From Geosiphon pyriformis (Eukaryota; Glomeromycota; Glomeromycetes; Archaeosporales; Geosiphonaceae), in NCBI GenBank assembly GCA_016748015.1, contig JAAOMT010000706.1, forward strand, positions 637,047-701,046: a stretch of DNA of 64,000 nt, read 5' to 3'. The translations under genes were made by a program, and so were the position numbers. The notes under the pieces are model-generated. The model had not been told where the DNA came from and ran no database searches. It worked only from the letters and a program-made list of their open reading frames with translations. Positions 35,259 to 46,130 of the stretch are shown piece by piece. Numbering within the stretch: position 1 is the first letter of the stretch; the number at the start of each line of letters is the position of its first letter.

Positions 35259-35984
35259 TATGTGGAATATTTTTTCTAATGGAAATATTTGTAAACGGTT
35301 ATAAAATGAATTTAACTTCCAGATCTTTATTCCTAATTAGAATCCCCGAACAGTTACTCCTCTATTTATAATAGACTCGTTTATGATTTTCATTCGCATA
35401 TACAATTTTAGCAAGTAATTAAATTTAATATTGTAGGGGATATGAATATTTGTTTTATCTAATTTTTTTTAATATTAATAGTGAAAGAAGTTTGATTGAT
35501 TATCAGTAGTTAGATTAATGTAAACTCAATATCATAAGAGTGATTGTTTTAGATAGATGAAAATCTGTTATATTTTGATTAAAAAATAGGTTTCAATCTG
35601 AAATTGACCATTTGATTTTCAACATTCATATCATGTTTTTAAAGTATTTGTGATATAATATTATCAAACCCAATTCTAGATATAAGATAATCGTTTCAAT
35701 ACATTAGAAAATATATTCACATTCACACAGTATATTTAACAATAATTATTAACAAACTCCAATTTAATAAGACAAAATATTTGTTCATAAATAATTTTCA
35801 CTCTATGCAATAGAATATTCATATTTTTTATTTTAATTAGATTATTTATTATAAAAATTTCAAATATTTTAGAGCTAAAAATTTTTTTATTTTAAAATAA
35901 ATCAAATTTTCAACATATATTAGATAGCCAGAAGTGGTTATCAACGAGCAATGGAGGTTAACAATCTATCAACTCATCACAAGG
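35259..35984. other. Intergenic, upstream of the lipase gene
   Basis: AT-rich sequence holding the presumed promoter and 5' UTR of the minus-strand lipase gene. No further gene or repeat was recognised. Confidence 0.5.
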
Positions 35985-36668
35985 ATCTAAACTTTTTTAA
36001 GTATGTTTGGCCATCAACCAACTGAATCAGCACAAAATAAACATAATCAGCCAATCGAAACCACTTTATAGCTGGATGAATATTTTTCAAAACCCCAATC
36101 CTATCTTCACAATATTCGCCAATTCGATATTGTGCCGAATAAAACTCATTTAGTGCTGCCTTATGACACTCCTTTAAATGCCATGGTATATTTTTTTACA
36201 CCATATCCAATGGAATAAAAGCCAGAAAGTTCAAACTGTGATCCGAGATCCCCAACCGTGGCTGTCTTCTGATACCAATAGAATACCTTTAGACTCTTCG
36301 CATTAGTTCCTCGTCCCTGTTTATAGCAACCGGCAAGGATTAATCTGGGCTACAATATTACCAACCTCACCTGCTTTTTTGAACCAGATAAAAGCTTGTT
36401 GCTTATCTTAACTGGTTCCAATCAAGTCAATATAACAATATTTGTATTGAGCTTGATCTAATAGACAACCAGCTTTAGCGCTTTTTGGTATAATTTAAAG
36501 CTTAATTTTCTTCACATATTGTGTCCAGTCCGTAGTTATAAAGATATCTAAGCAGACAAACGAATTCTGGCTAATAATTTTCTTGGAGACAAGTTGAAAA
36601 ACCCTTTCAAGGGTTTGTTTTTGTGAGAAAATTCACTCTTTGACATCTTGAACTACATAAAAATCCAT
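35985..36668 (-). pseudogene. Sel1-repeat protein remnant
   Basis: From an ATG at 36,668 one minus-strand frame can be followed past several stops (TGA, TAA) and one or more frameshifts. It shows successive Sel1-type units: A-F-I-W-F-K-K-A-G (about 36,390), F-Y-W-Y-Q-K-T-A (about 36,270), G-Y-G-V-K-K (about 36,205), H-K-A-A-L-N-E (about 36,160) and S-A-Q-Y-R-I-G-E-Y with A-I-K-W-F-R-L-A-D (about 36,130-36,050). Sel1 repeats are TPR-like scaffolds, very expanded in Glomeromycotina and often fused to kinases. No kinase domain is seen upstream. The pattern of stops at probable Trp/Gln sites shows an abandoned gene. Confidence 0.7.
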
Positions 36669-37490
36669 TTTTTATAAAAAAGTGTTTTGGTTTCAGGAAA
36701 TGGTTGAAATTTGCATGCTAATGAAATGAATGAATAAATGAAAGAAAATTAAAATTGATTATAATAGAATGAGTAGATGAAAAAGAAGGTATAATAAATT
36801 TTTCAAGTCGTTCAATGATGGAGACAAACATTACGAGTTATAAATTCTTTTTTCCAAAAATTCTTTTCCAGTTCTTGAGAGAATTCCCTTTTAATAAAGA
36901 TTTTAATGTAAAGATCACAAAACATTTTTTCATCTATTTTTTACTAAAAAACTAAATTATTTCGGTAAATTATGTCGTATTCTCTTTTTAAGAAAGTTTG
37001 ATCATAAAAACCAGTCCTCTTTACCAACCAATAGAAATTGCCAGAATTTTCAGATATTATCAGTTTCTATTTCATTTCGAATCATAACACCAGCCACGTT
37101 AGAAGCACTGCCTATAGTATCCCCTACTATTCTATACTTACAAACAATGACACATGAGCTCTGTAATTAAGATTCAGAACAATATTGATGATAACAGGGA
37201 TATGGCAGAGAGATGACAAATAAATTCCTCGCCTAAGAAAATTTTAAGGGCTCCGAGTTTGCGCTTTACGCCCATGTAGTTTTGTGAACTTAACGCCGCT
37301 AGCGTGAGATAGATCTTGATAAACATTTTCTATCTTCCACTTTATCTTTGCTCTTAAAAAAAATTAGTGATTAATAATAATAATTAAAGATCCTCTAATT
37401 AATTAATTAAAAAATTTGATCAAAACAACACGATATTATAAATCCTTTTTTGGTTAAGATGAGCTGCTGTTCTAAAAATTTTTTATATAA
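36669..37490. other. Intergenic, nothing recognised
   Basis: Mixed composition, no gene found on either strand. A GC-richer patch at about 37,250-37,320 ('cgctttacgcccatg', 'taacgccgctagcg') stands out from the AT background, but I cannot assign it. Confidence 0.4.
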
Positions 37491-37497
37491 AAACAGC

Positions 37498-37765
37498 CCT
37501 TCCTTCTTTTATTGCTCCTTTATCGCTTTTCTTTATTTCTTTATCACTTTGCTTCCCTTCCTTTCTTTATCGCTTCCCTTCCTTCCCTTCCTTTCTTTAT
37601 TGTTTTCCTTCCTTTATCACTCCTCTTCCTTTCTTTATCACTTCTCTTCCTTTCTTTATCGCTTCCCTTCCTTCATTCTTTTTTTCGTCGCCGCTTTCTT
37701 CCTTTCTCTCTTCTTTCTTTTTTTCGTTCTCCCTTCCTGTTCTTCTCTCTCTCTTCGTTCTTATA
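37498..37765 (+). repeat. Long pyrimidine tract (CCTTCCTTTCTTT)n
   Basis: About 265 bases almost entirely C and T, built from degenerate CTTCCTTTCTTTAT units. Open frames in it are low-complexity Ser/Phe/Leu strings and not genes. Similar shorter tracts lie at 38,070-38,105 and 39,060-39,130. Such CT tracts often sit just upstream of fungal transcription starts. Confidence 0.85.
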
Positions 37766-38035
37766 TAAGGTGAGTTTCGCTGGGTATTGTACTTGTTAAA
37801 AAGTTAAAACGTTAAAAAAAATAAAAAATAAAAAATAAAAAATAAAAAAAATAAAAAAATAAAAGAAATAAAAAAATAAAAAAAAGATTTTTTCGGAAGG
37901 AACTTGTGGCGATTTTTTAAGATAATTAAAGATCCTTTATAATTATCTTGAATTTGTCGCATGCACATTTTTCTTTTTAAATGAGCACAAATACAAACTT
38001 GATCATGTGACAATACTCATATATACATGTTTTTT
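37766..38035 (+). repeat. Direct repeat, copy 1
   Basis: Begins 'aaggtgagtttcgctggg' and includes 'ttttttcggaagg', 'ttgtggcgatttttta' and 'acttgatcatgtgacaat'. It matches 38,124-38,310 in order with two insertions: an (AAAAAT)n run at 37,815-37,885 and a 'tgcacatttttc' block. Confidence 0.85.
37815..37886 (+). repeat. (AAAAAT)n simple repeat
   Basis: Runs of A separated by single T, with one G interruption. It is absent from the other copy of the surrounding direct repeat, so it expanded after the duplication. Confidence 0.9.
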
Positions 38036-38123
38036 TTATAGATGACTTATTTACAACAAACGTCTTTGGATCTTCCTTCCTTTCTTTCCCCTCTCTCTCT
38101 CCGTTCCTGTGTAACTTTTTCAA

Positions 38124-38310
38124 GGTAAGTTTCGCTGGGTATTGTACTTGTTAAAAAGTTAAAAAAGATTTTTTCGGAAGGAATTTGTGGCGATTTTTTA
38201 ATATAATTGTAGATCTCCTATAATTATCTTGAACTTATCGCAAGTACAAACTTGATCATGTGACAATACTCATATATACATGACTTTTTTATAAATGACT
38301 TATTTACGGC
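38124..38310 (+). repeat. Direct repeat, copy 2
   Basis: Begins 'aaggtaagtttcgctggg' and ends at 'tgacttatttacggc'. Each copy is preceded by a pyrimidine tract and starts with a perfect-looking 5' splice-site consensus (AAG/GTRAGT), so the repeated unit may be promoter plus first exon/intron of a duplicated, otherwise lost gene. Confidence 0.85.
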
Positions 38311-40259
38311 AAAAATCCTTGAAAGCGATAAATTTAAATATGAAAAGTTTTATTTATCTAAAGTTTTTCATTTACAATAATTAAAGAAATTTGTAATTTA
38401 ACAATAACTAATAAAAAGCTTTTTTCAACTGATTCTATTTAATATAAAAATTCCCTTGCTCAAATATCTTTGTGCTTCAATTTATCTCTTTTTTATTCTT
38501 TTAATAAATAATCAATTTCAAAAATGATTTCATCATTCAAATCGCTTAGAATTACAATTTAATATTGAAAGTAAGGCAGCATTTAATATAGAATATTTAA
38601 TTTTTGAATAATATTTTTGATTGTGTAAAAAATAATTATAATTAGTTATATTAAGAAAAATTATATAAATACATATATGTTAGAAATTTTGGTAAAAAAA
38701 GCTTTTTTTTAATAGATCAAAAGCTAAAAAAAAATGTTAATTTATAAAATAAGATACCACTTTTAAATATCAAAATACAAGTATTTACTAAATTAATAAA
38801 TTAATTTCAAGCTATAAATAATAAATAAGGTATTAAAAAATTAATTAAATACATAATAAAAATTAACGTATAAATAATATAACCAAAGTTAAGCATGTGT
38901 TCTGATAAACAAATATAAAACTTGTAAAAATAATAAAGTAGTATAAAAAATGAGTTATATAATATAAAAAAAGAACTACATATTGCAAAAAAGTGGATCT
39001 CATTGCTTATAATCTTGAAATAATTTCAAATATCACGACAACTTCGACAGGTGCTTCTTGTGTTTGCCAGCTTCTTTCTCTCTTTATCTTCTTTTCCTCT
39101 ACCTTTTCTTCCTTTCCTTCTTTTTTCTAAACTGTCCTTGTCATGTGAAGACATAAAAATCCCTTCCGCTCTAAACTGTGGTCGTCTGAAGGCATAAAAA
39201 AAACAATAAGAGTTGTCTTATCAATCGGTTATAAATACATAATAAGAATTGAGCATGTGAATAAAATTGATTGACCGATGATCGAGTCAAGTTATTTTTG
39301 ACTTGTACTCGACTAGTTTTAAATGAGTCACCGAAAGGGTCGACTCGAATTCAACCCGATTGTGAGTTTGCTTGACTTGTAATAACATCACAAGATCAAC
39401 AGCAGAATGTGTAGAAGATAATAACATGGGTACATGGATAGTTCCGTACGAGACTTATTTTGAAGATAAAAGAGTTTGGTAGATATTTTCTAATTGTCGA
39501 TGAGACATACACAAGCAAAATGTGTAGTAATTTAGGAGGATGCATTCAAAGCTGAGACGGCGAAAGATGTTCATATGTAAAAAGTGTGGATTTAGTGATA
39601 AATAGGGACAATAATGGTATCTAAGAGATTTTATTCCGGGCTTGCTGGATGGGGGTATCCTCTTGTTACGCACAAGTCAGATGGTTTTTGACGGTTTGAT
39701 TGAAACCTTTATAACAAATTTTAAATGTCAGCCGAAAATTGAAAACTTTCAAAAAATTCACTTTCTGGAATAGTCTGAAGTCAAATTAAGATAATTGGGA
39801 TCTTTTCGCATTTGAAATGTGGTATAAAGATGCAAGCTATCAGCGCTTCTTTAAAATATTCGCTTCCTGCAGAAATCAAAACTTGCACTTCTAAATTTGA
39901 CAAATTGACGGTTTTTTTATATCCAGTAAAAATAGAACATCAACCACCTTTAAATTTCTCTTATTAATAGTTATGAAGAGTTAAGGAAGACATCCGATTC
40001 AGGATAATACTTTCAGATTCAGAATTTAAACTTACCTAAGGAACAAATGAAACATACAAACTTGACATCAATCATGACATTTGATTTATTGTATGTGTCA
40101 TGATAAAATTATCAATGGATATAAATCCGCTTCAGAAACAATTTCTAACCATTTTTTCACTTTACCCTAAATATATTCTTTTTTCCATTACCTGAGAGAG
40201 CTTATTTTAGCTCTGTATCTAAATAATTGCATGCTGAAATAATTTCAAGCCATAAGATT
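38311..40259. other. Intergenic upstream of the methyltransferase gene
   Basis: AT-rich to about 39,000, then a CT tract (39,060-39,130), a short near-repeat ('ctaaactgtccttgtc...gaagacataaaaa' and 'ctaaactgtggtcgtc...gaaggcataaaaa', 39,128-39,207) and a patch of TCGA-containing words (39,280-39,380: 'gatcgagtcaagt', 'gtactcgacta', 'gtcgactcgaattc'). A 72-residue minus-strand frame at 39,455-39,673 has no recognisable features. No gene supported. Confidence 0.5.
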
Positions 40260-43200
40260 ATGTCCTTGCCTCTTATCAATAAATTGAGGAATATGGTAGG
40301 AAAACTAGCTCCTCTCTATAGTTTATTTCATAGGATTGGCTACCAAACGTAAATTGAAAATAAAATGATCTAGTTATTTTTTAGGGTGGTGCTTTTATTA
40401 CCTTGGATAGTGAGTCAAATAGTGATAGTAACGAATTTTTGGAAGAAGGTTCTTCCGATGCTAGTGAAGTAAGTTTTCTACAGTAAATTTTGAGGATCTG
40501 AGACAAATATTCTAACCAAGGTCTTCTAAAGGCTACAATTCTCATTAACGGTAACCGCATGAATCCTTTTGAAAATTCAGCGACTGGCAATATGGTGAGG
40601 ATATCAGGCTTTGGGTTTCACATTTTTAAAAATTCCAAAATGCTCTAATTTTTCTCTTTCAAGAACAACTATGAAAATGGTAACCTTGAGCTTCAAAAAG
40701 GAAATTCATCGCAAATGGCTCAAGTAAGAATTCCAGAAATTTCTTGTTTTCTACATATTCTTCAAAGATTTTGGTATAAAATTTAAATATTTTCCATAGA
40801 ATTCGAATCCATTAATTGTAATCAGTGATTCAGACCCTGATAGTAAGGACCGGGCAATGGATTTAACTTCATCAGACGAAGTTCGTAAAATCTTAGTCCT
40901 CCAAATACATGCTGAAATTTACTCGAAACAACTGAACTCAACAGAATTATTTTGGAATCGTTAGGCATCAAGCCAAACAAGTATTCAGAACTTTTCGACA
41001 GATGATGATCGGGAAGAATCAGATTCTGGGAGTTCATTAGAGCAAAGCGAGACGGGAATAAATATTGGTCGACCATTTCTAATTCGTCACATTATTGGTC
41101 GAAACAACTATGACCCTGAGCTGATAAATTTTGCAGACATCGAACCTTTCACGAACGAATCAATTGTAATTATTCACAATATTAAAAATCTCGAATATCC
41201 ACGTTTACTATTTTATATCAAATTTTATAGCCCCAGAAACTAGCTCCATACATTGAAATTCCACCTTTTGCCAAGGTCAAAAGTTGCTTTAACTATACAA
41301 ACCCCAAAGTTTCCAGGAATTGGGCCAGCGAAGATGAATGTATTCAAAAACTGTTCAATAGCTTTCAGTCAATTTCGGTTAGACCCTGCTTTGACGAACT
41401 TGAACTGGATAATTTTGAAATTTATGATGAATACTTTGAGGTAACATATCTGTTTATTTGTTTTTGCCAACTGATAGTACATTAAAATTCTTTTATTATT
41501 TCCAGTATACAAATCTCTCTGATTTGCAAGAGGCGACTGTCAAAAAAATTTTATATATCGATGGGATCGTAAAATATAAGGATAAAGGGATTGAATGTCG
41601 CAAAGTATAAAAAATAATTTTAATTTGAAATTTCATAACCGTCTTTTGGTTAATTGACGTATGTTTCAATAACAAAATAAAATTTATCTAGATTAAAGTC
41701 TCTCAATTCTCTATAAGTGGGTATGGAAGGGATATCGCTGAACTTGTATTTTTCCTGCCATCAGAGACCTATTTGAATGTCTGGTATAAACTGGGAAGAC
41801 CTGCCAAAGAGTACTCACAAATTTTTCGAGCTTTCTGTTGGAAAGCCAGATTGGCCAAATATGTATTTGATTGGAAGGAAGAAGAAAGTGATTTGTGTCT
41901 CCTGGATTTCAAAATTGATTTCTATAAATGGGTATTCAACCAATGGGCCGAAGAAACAAACTTTCATGATTGGATATTTAATATGAATGGTAAAACAGAT
42001 TTCCGACAAGTGATTGTGGCTTGTAGTCAGTTTTTATGGAATCAAGCTCATAATCTCGACAAAGCATTGACAACTCTCATGCTTTTCAAAGGTAATACTA
42101 TTTTGCTTGTAAAACTTGTGGTGGCATTTGGTTTATCTAGAAATTTTTTTTATAGAAACGGGTCATTATGGCGAAAGTGAGGTATTTTGATGTAAATCGT
42201 GTTCAAGATTATTCAAATGGCGCATATACTTTATCCTCCTTCAATCAGGATATATGGGGAGAGAAAACTATCGTCACTCCCACTATACATCGTTGGTTCG
42301 AAGACCTCTACCCGGATCATCTGCATGTCATAGGTGAAATCATACGGCGTCCTTTATTTTGGAAAATATTTATGCTTATATGGTCGTTTTTAGGGGATCC
42401 TTCGTTGAAAATAATCGGGAAACTTGATGATGACCTTAACCCAGAAGTATCTAAGATTGATCACTTTAGAAATTCACCCCTCTTTCAAGATGAAATTATC
42501 GACCAGAAAGGATCCTTCAAGAGAGTAACTATTGGTAATGTGACAATAAGTGTTGGGGATACAGTGGAACTTTATCCTAATCCACTCTATCAATGGGGAG
42601 AGCATGATCAAAAATGGATTTGGTAAAAGTATAAAAGTTACCTGATTTTTATTATATCTTAGCAGAATGCTCACACTAGCCGTAAATTTTCTTGATTTTT
42701 TCAGCATGATTACTCGAATACAAAGCCCTTGTGACGGTAAACTTTCTCAATATGGAACCTTTCGGCTTCTGTGGCTGTATACAAAGTCACAAACTTTCCT
42801 ATCTGGCCTTAAAAAAGACTTTCACCTTCAAGCCAAAAGAGAATTATTCTTGACAAAGCATTGTGAATGCGCGAACCTACAAATTTTGACTAACATAAAA
42901 AGAAAAGTTCATGTAAATTTTGGCGCTTCCTCCTGCTCTGGTATGTCGAGTTTTCTTTCGTATCTCAATTTAAATATTTTAAGCCATAATACATTTTCTC
43001 ATCGTAAATGTAGCAAATCCAGATTCATATTTTTGCGAGTACTTTTATCACCACCAAGAAGGAAACTTCTTGAGTATCACAGCGCAAATTCTAAACGGGC
43101 TAAATATTTCATCTATTTGTGGATGCTCTGCTCCACTGTTTCACAGCGAGTGGATCGAATTTTTCGAAAATTTTAATGTTGGGAATTGTATACTCATAAA

Positions 43201-45426
43201 GGCTCAACCAGAAGACCCAACCAAGTTTTATACAATTTTATGTATTGAAGAGATTCTTGTGGAAAAGAGGACTGTGAAGTTAAGGCGATTTTTTCGTCGA
43301 TTTGAAGTTGATAGAAAAAGGGGTGGTCCTCCCAATTTTCCAATAAATGAGCTCCTTTACTCAAATTACATTTTTGAGTACAGAGATATTAAATGGCAAG
43401 CAAGCCCATGCCATGTAGAATACCTTCCTTTTGGTACAAAGCCATTGCCCCCAAACATTCAGCATCGAGGAGCTGGAAACCATGTAAATTTATTTTTGAT
43501 AAACTCGAACCATAAATACTAGATGAGGTCCTTGACGATCAAAAATCTTCAGTTTTATTTTTCCATGCAGTATGACTTTCGAAGCAAAGAAATTAAACAT
43601 ATAAAATCTCCTGAAATTGAAGCAGCTTTCCCTAAATACAGCGATAAAGTATTAAAAATTCAAAAGCTTAAATGCTTGGATTTATTTTGCGGTGGTGGCT
43701 CTTTAGGTCGAAGATTTGAAAATTCTGGATACGTTGATTGCCGATGGTAGGCTCAATTTTTTATCGACTTCGTTAATGCCTTATATTCACTCATGTTTTA
43801 ATTTATAGGGCTGTTGATAAATTTCACGCAGCTATAGAAACCTACCAGCAGAATTCAACAAATAAAAATACTATCATTATGCATGAAAGCGTGAATAGCA
43901 TTTTGGAAGATGCTATTCTGTGCGATGGGAAATCGAGTGCTCCGAAAAAAGTATTATTTTTTGATGTTGAATGTTAATATTCGTCATTTGTCCATTCAAT
44001 GAATTTAAATTTTTTAGGGTGAAGTGGACCTTATTTTGGCTGGATCTCCATGTCAAGGATTTTCTAAACTAAACCGATTCAGAAAAGGCCATACTAGCCA
44101 GGCCAATAATTCCTTAGTCGCATCCTTAGCATCTTTTGTAGACTACTATCGTCCAAGATACTTCCTTCTCGAGAACGTTGTCTCGATAATGCAAGAGGAG
44201 GGTATGAAAATTTTATAAAATCAATTATTATCGTAATCGCACAAATGTACCAGTTATCTGCATCAATTTTTACAGTCTTTGTAAGACTCTTAGCCTGTCT
44301 CTTGGAAATTGGATATCAAACAAAGTTTGGTGTTATTTCTGCGGAACATCTAGGATGCCCACAAACCCGTCGGCGTGTATTTTTATGGGGGGCAGCAAAG
44401 AAGAAGTGCTTCCTGATTTCCCATCAATTACACACGAAAGGAAAAATCATTCCGCGGGAAATCGATACACTTTGGAAGCTCCCAATTCTATAAGGTACCT
44501 AAATTCAAAATAAATATTAATCCCAGGAATTAGGAAAATTCCTAAATTAAATTTCATTTTTCAAGATTGGGTAGATCAGAAAGAAATCAACATACTACCT
44601 TTCCATATACAACAGTCTATGAAGGAATTGGGGACCTCCCCCCTTTAGATACTGGAATTTATTGGTATCCCGAGTTTGCAGATCATCAAACCATTGCTAC
44701 CACCCAAAGAGATAAAGAAATACTCCGAAGAATACCAATCGAAGCAGGGGGTGATTACTTCTTAGCTCTTAAACGCGGTTTGATACCAGATAATTTCCGA
44801 CTAGATAATGTACAAAAATTACCGAGGAAACAATACTGTGCACGCGTAGATGCCGATGGCGTATTTCCCACAATTGTCACAAGTTTAAGTAGGTTAATAC
44901 AAATATATAATTCGAAAGTACGCTGCGTAATATTAAAAATTGGTTTGTCTTGATTTAATTAACAGAAACGAGCTCTTATGTAAGCTCTATTTCAGAAGTT
45001 TATTAAGTTTTCACTTGGTTATTTCGGAAATTTGTGATAAATGTTAAACTTAATATCATAGAATCCTCAATTTGTTCATTATGACCAACCAAGGGTTATT
45101 AGTGTTCGCGAAGCAGCCCGAGGACAAGGTAATATCTATGTCTTTGAGTCGACTTTCATGAAATTGTTCAAGTTTTAATTTTAAGAATTTTCAGGATTCT
45201 TAGATAGTGACATCATCGTTGGAACTATTCACGAGCAATATAAAATTATTGGTAATATGATCTTAATACTATAATATTTTCATTAATATATCATGTCTAA
45301 GTCAAAATTTATTATTCAAAAGGTAATTCTGTCCCTCAGAATATAGCATTTGCTTTAGGACTTCAATTGGGCCGAGCCTTGAATGACTCAAAACGTCATT
45401 CAGCTTTAAAAAATATTCTCAAATAA
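40260..45426 (+). CDS. DNMT1-like DNA (cytosine-5) methyltransferase, ~21 exons, one apparent frameshift
   Basis: Reconstructed exons: 40260-40295, 40385-40468, 40532-40594, 40664-40723, 40800-40880, 40965-41165, 41231-41440, 41506-41604, 41692-42108, 42156-42333, 42394-42622, 42705-42940, 43014-43483, 43571-43746, 43809-43950, 44018-44201, 44276-44494, 44566-about 44917, 45062-45128, 45195-45251, 45323-45426 (about 1,221 residues). Order: acidic Ser-rich N-terminus (to about 175), replication-foci-like domain (about 176-417; W-Y-K-L-G-R-P-A-K-E-Y), two BAH domains (about 520-790), catalytic domain. Motifs: I D-L-F-C-G-G-G; IV S-P-C-Q-G with the catalytic Cys near 44,050; VI L-E-N-V; VIII P-Q-T-R-R-R; IX V-R-E-A-A-R-G-Q-G; X G-N-S-V-P-Q. 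It would methylate CpG after replication in the nucleus. Exon 17 needs one extra base in the G run 44,387-44,392. The exon 18 donor is uncertain; the first exon is inferred from splice phase. Confidence 0.9.
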
Positions 45427-45640
45427 GATTTTCTAATTAATATGTACACAAAACGTAACAATATTAACTGAATAAGAGGGTGGAGCATATTAAAGAAAAG
45501 CTCTTTGGGAACATTTTGATTTTTCATTTGAAAACTCCCAACATGTTTGGAACCATAATGCAAGTCCCTAAAAAATTCCGAGTTATATATATTAATAAAA
45601 TTTATTTTTTATTATAATAATTAAAAATTTATTATCTAAT
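45427..45640. terminator. 3' flank of the methyltransferase gene
   Basis: After the stop at 45,424-45,426 comes AT-rich sequence with an 'attaaatatgt'-like start and 'ttaataaaatt' at about 45,592-45,602, a possible polyadenylation region. Weak evidence only. Confidence 0.3.
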
Positions 45641-46130
45641 GGTAATTATCTTAAAGTTTCATTAAAAAATCAATATTTATTCGGTTTTCCTTGTGTTGCA
45701 ATTATTTCTTGAATTCGTTGAGGCATACTTTATAATTGTTGATTTGGAAATAGGTTTCCATGTTTCTTTAATATTTTTATCAAGTTCTTTGAAAATTAGT
45801 TGGTAAATTCTTTTTTTTATAAATACATGTATTATGTTTCAATACAGTTCACAAATTCTCAATAAGATTGAGATCTTGACTTTTCAAGAAAGAATACACA
45901 ATTTATTTTCAGTATGGGTTGTCAGTTCTTTCTTCACTTTCAGAAAAAAAAAAGGTATAAAAAGATACTATACCCACATCACAAAAAAACTTATATATGC
46001 ATTTCAAAAAATAAAAACGCGTAAATAAATGATTTATTATCTGATTTAGATATTAATTCGTACTTGCGATCATTCCAGTAAATATTGCCCCAATTTGTCC
46101 TTAAAGTTCTGCCACACTCTGTATTTCATT
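45641..46130 (-). pseudogene. Tc1-type transposase remnant (C-terminal half)
   Basis: On the minus strand 45,680-45,732 reads M-P-Q-R-I-Q-E-I-I-A-T-Q-G-K-P, the typical last block of Tc1 transposases. 45,845-45,900 reads L-N-L-I-E-N-L followed by a stop where Trp is expected, a relic of S-P-D-L-N-P-I-E-N-L-W. The 46,060-46,085 region may be earlier catalytic sequence. No TIRs were found. It belongs to a lineage different from the fresh copy at 32-33 kb. Confidence 0.6.

Noticed and set aside
37450-37799. Open frames of 95-107 codons in the pyrimidine tract
   Set aside because: Only Ser, Phe, Leu and Pro from CT-repeat DNA, open in overlapping frames. This is low complexity, not protein.
39455-39673. 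72-codon minus-strand frame upstream of the methyltransferase gene
   Set aside because: No domain, no conserved features and no splice context.
42105-42160. Frame break between exons 9 and 10 of the methyltransferase gene as a second frameshift
   Set aside because: Using the donor at 42,109 rather than the more obvious one at 42,092 keeps phase, so no mutation is needed.
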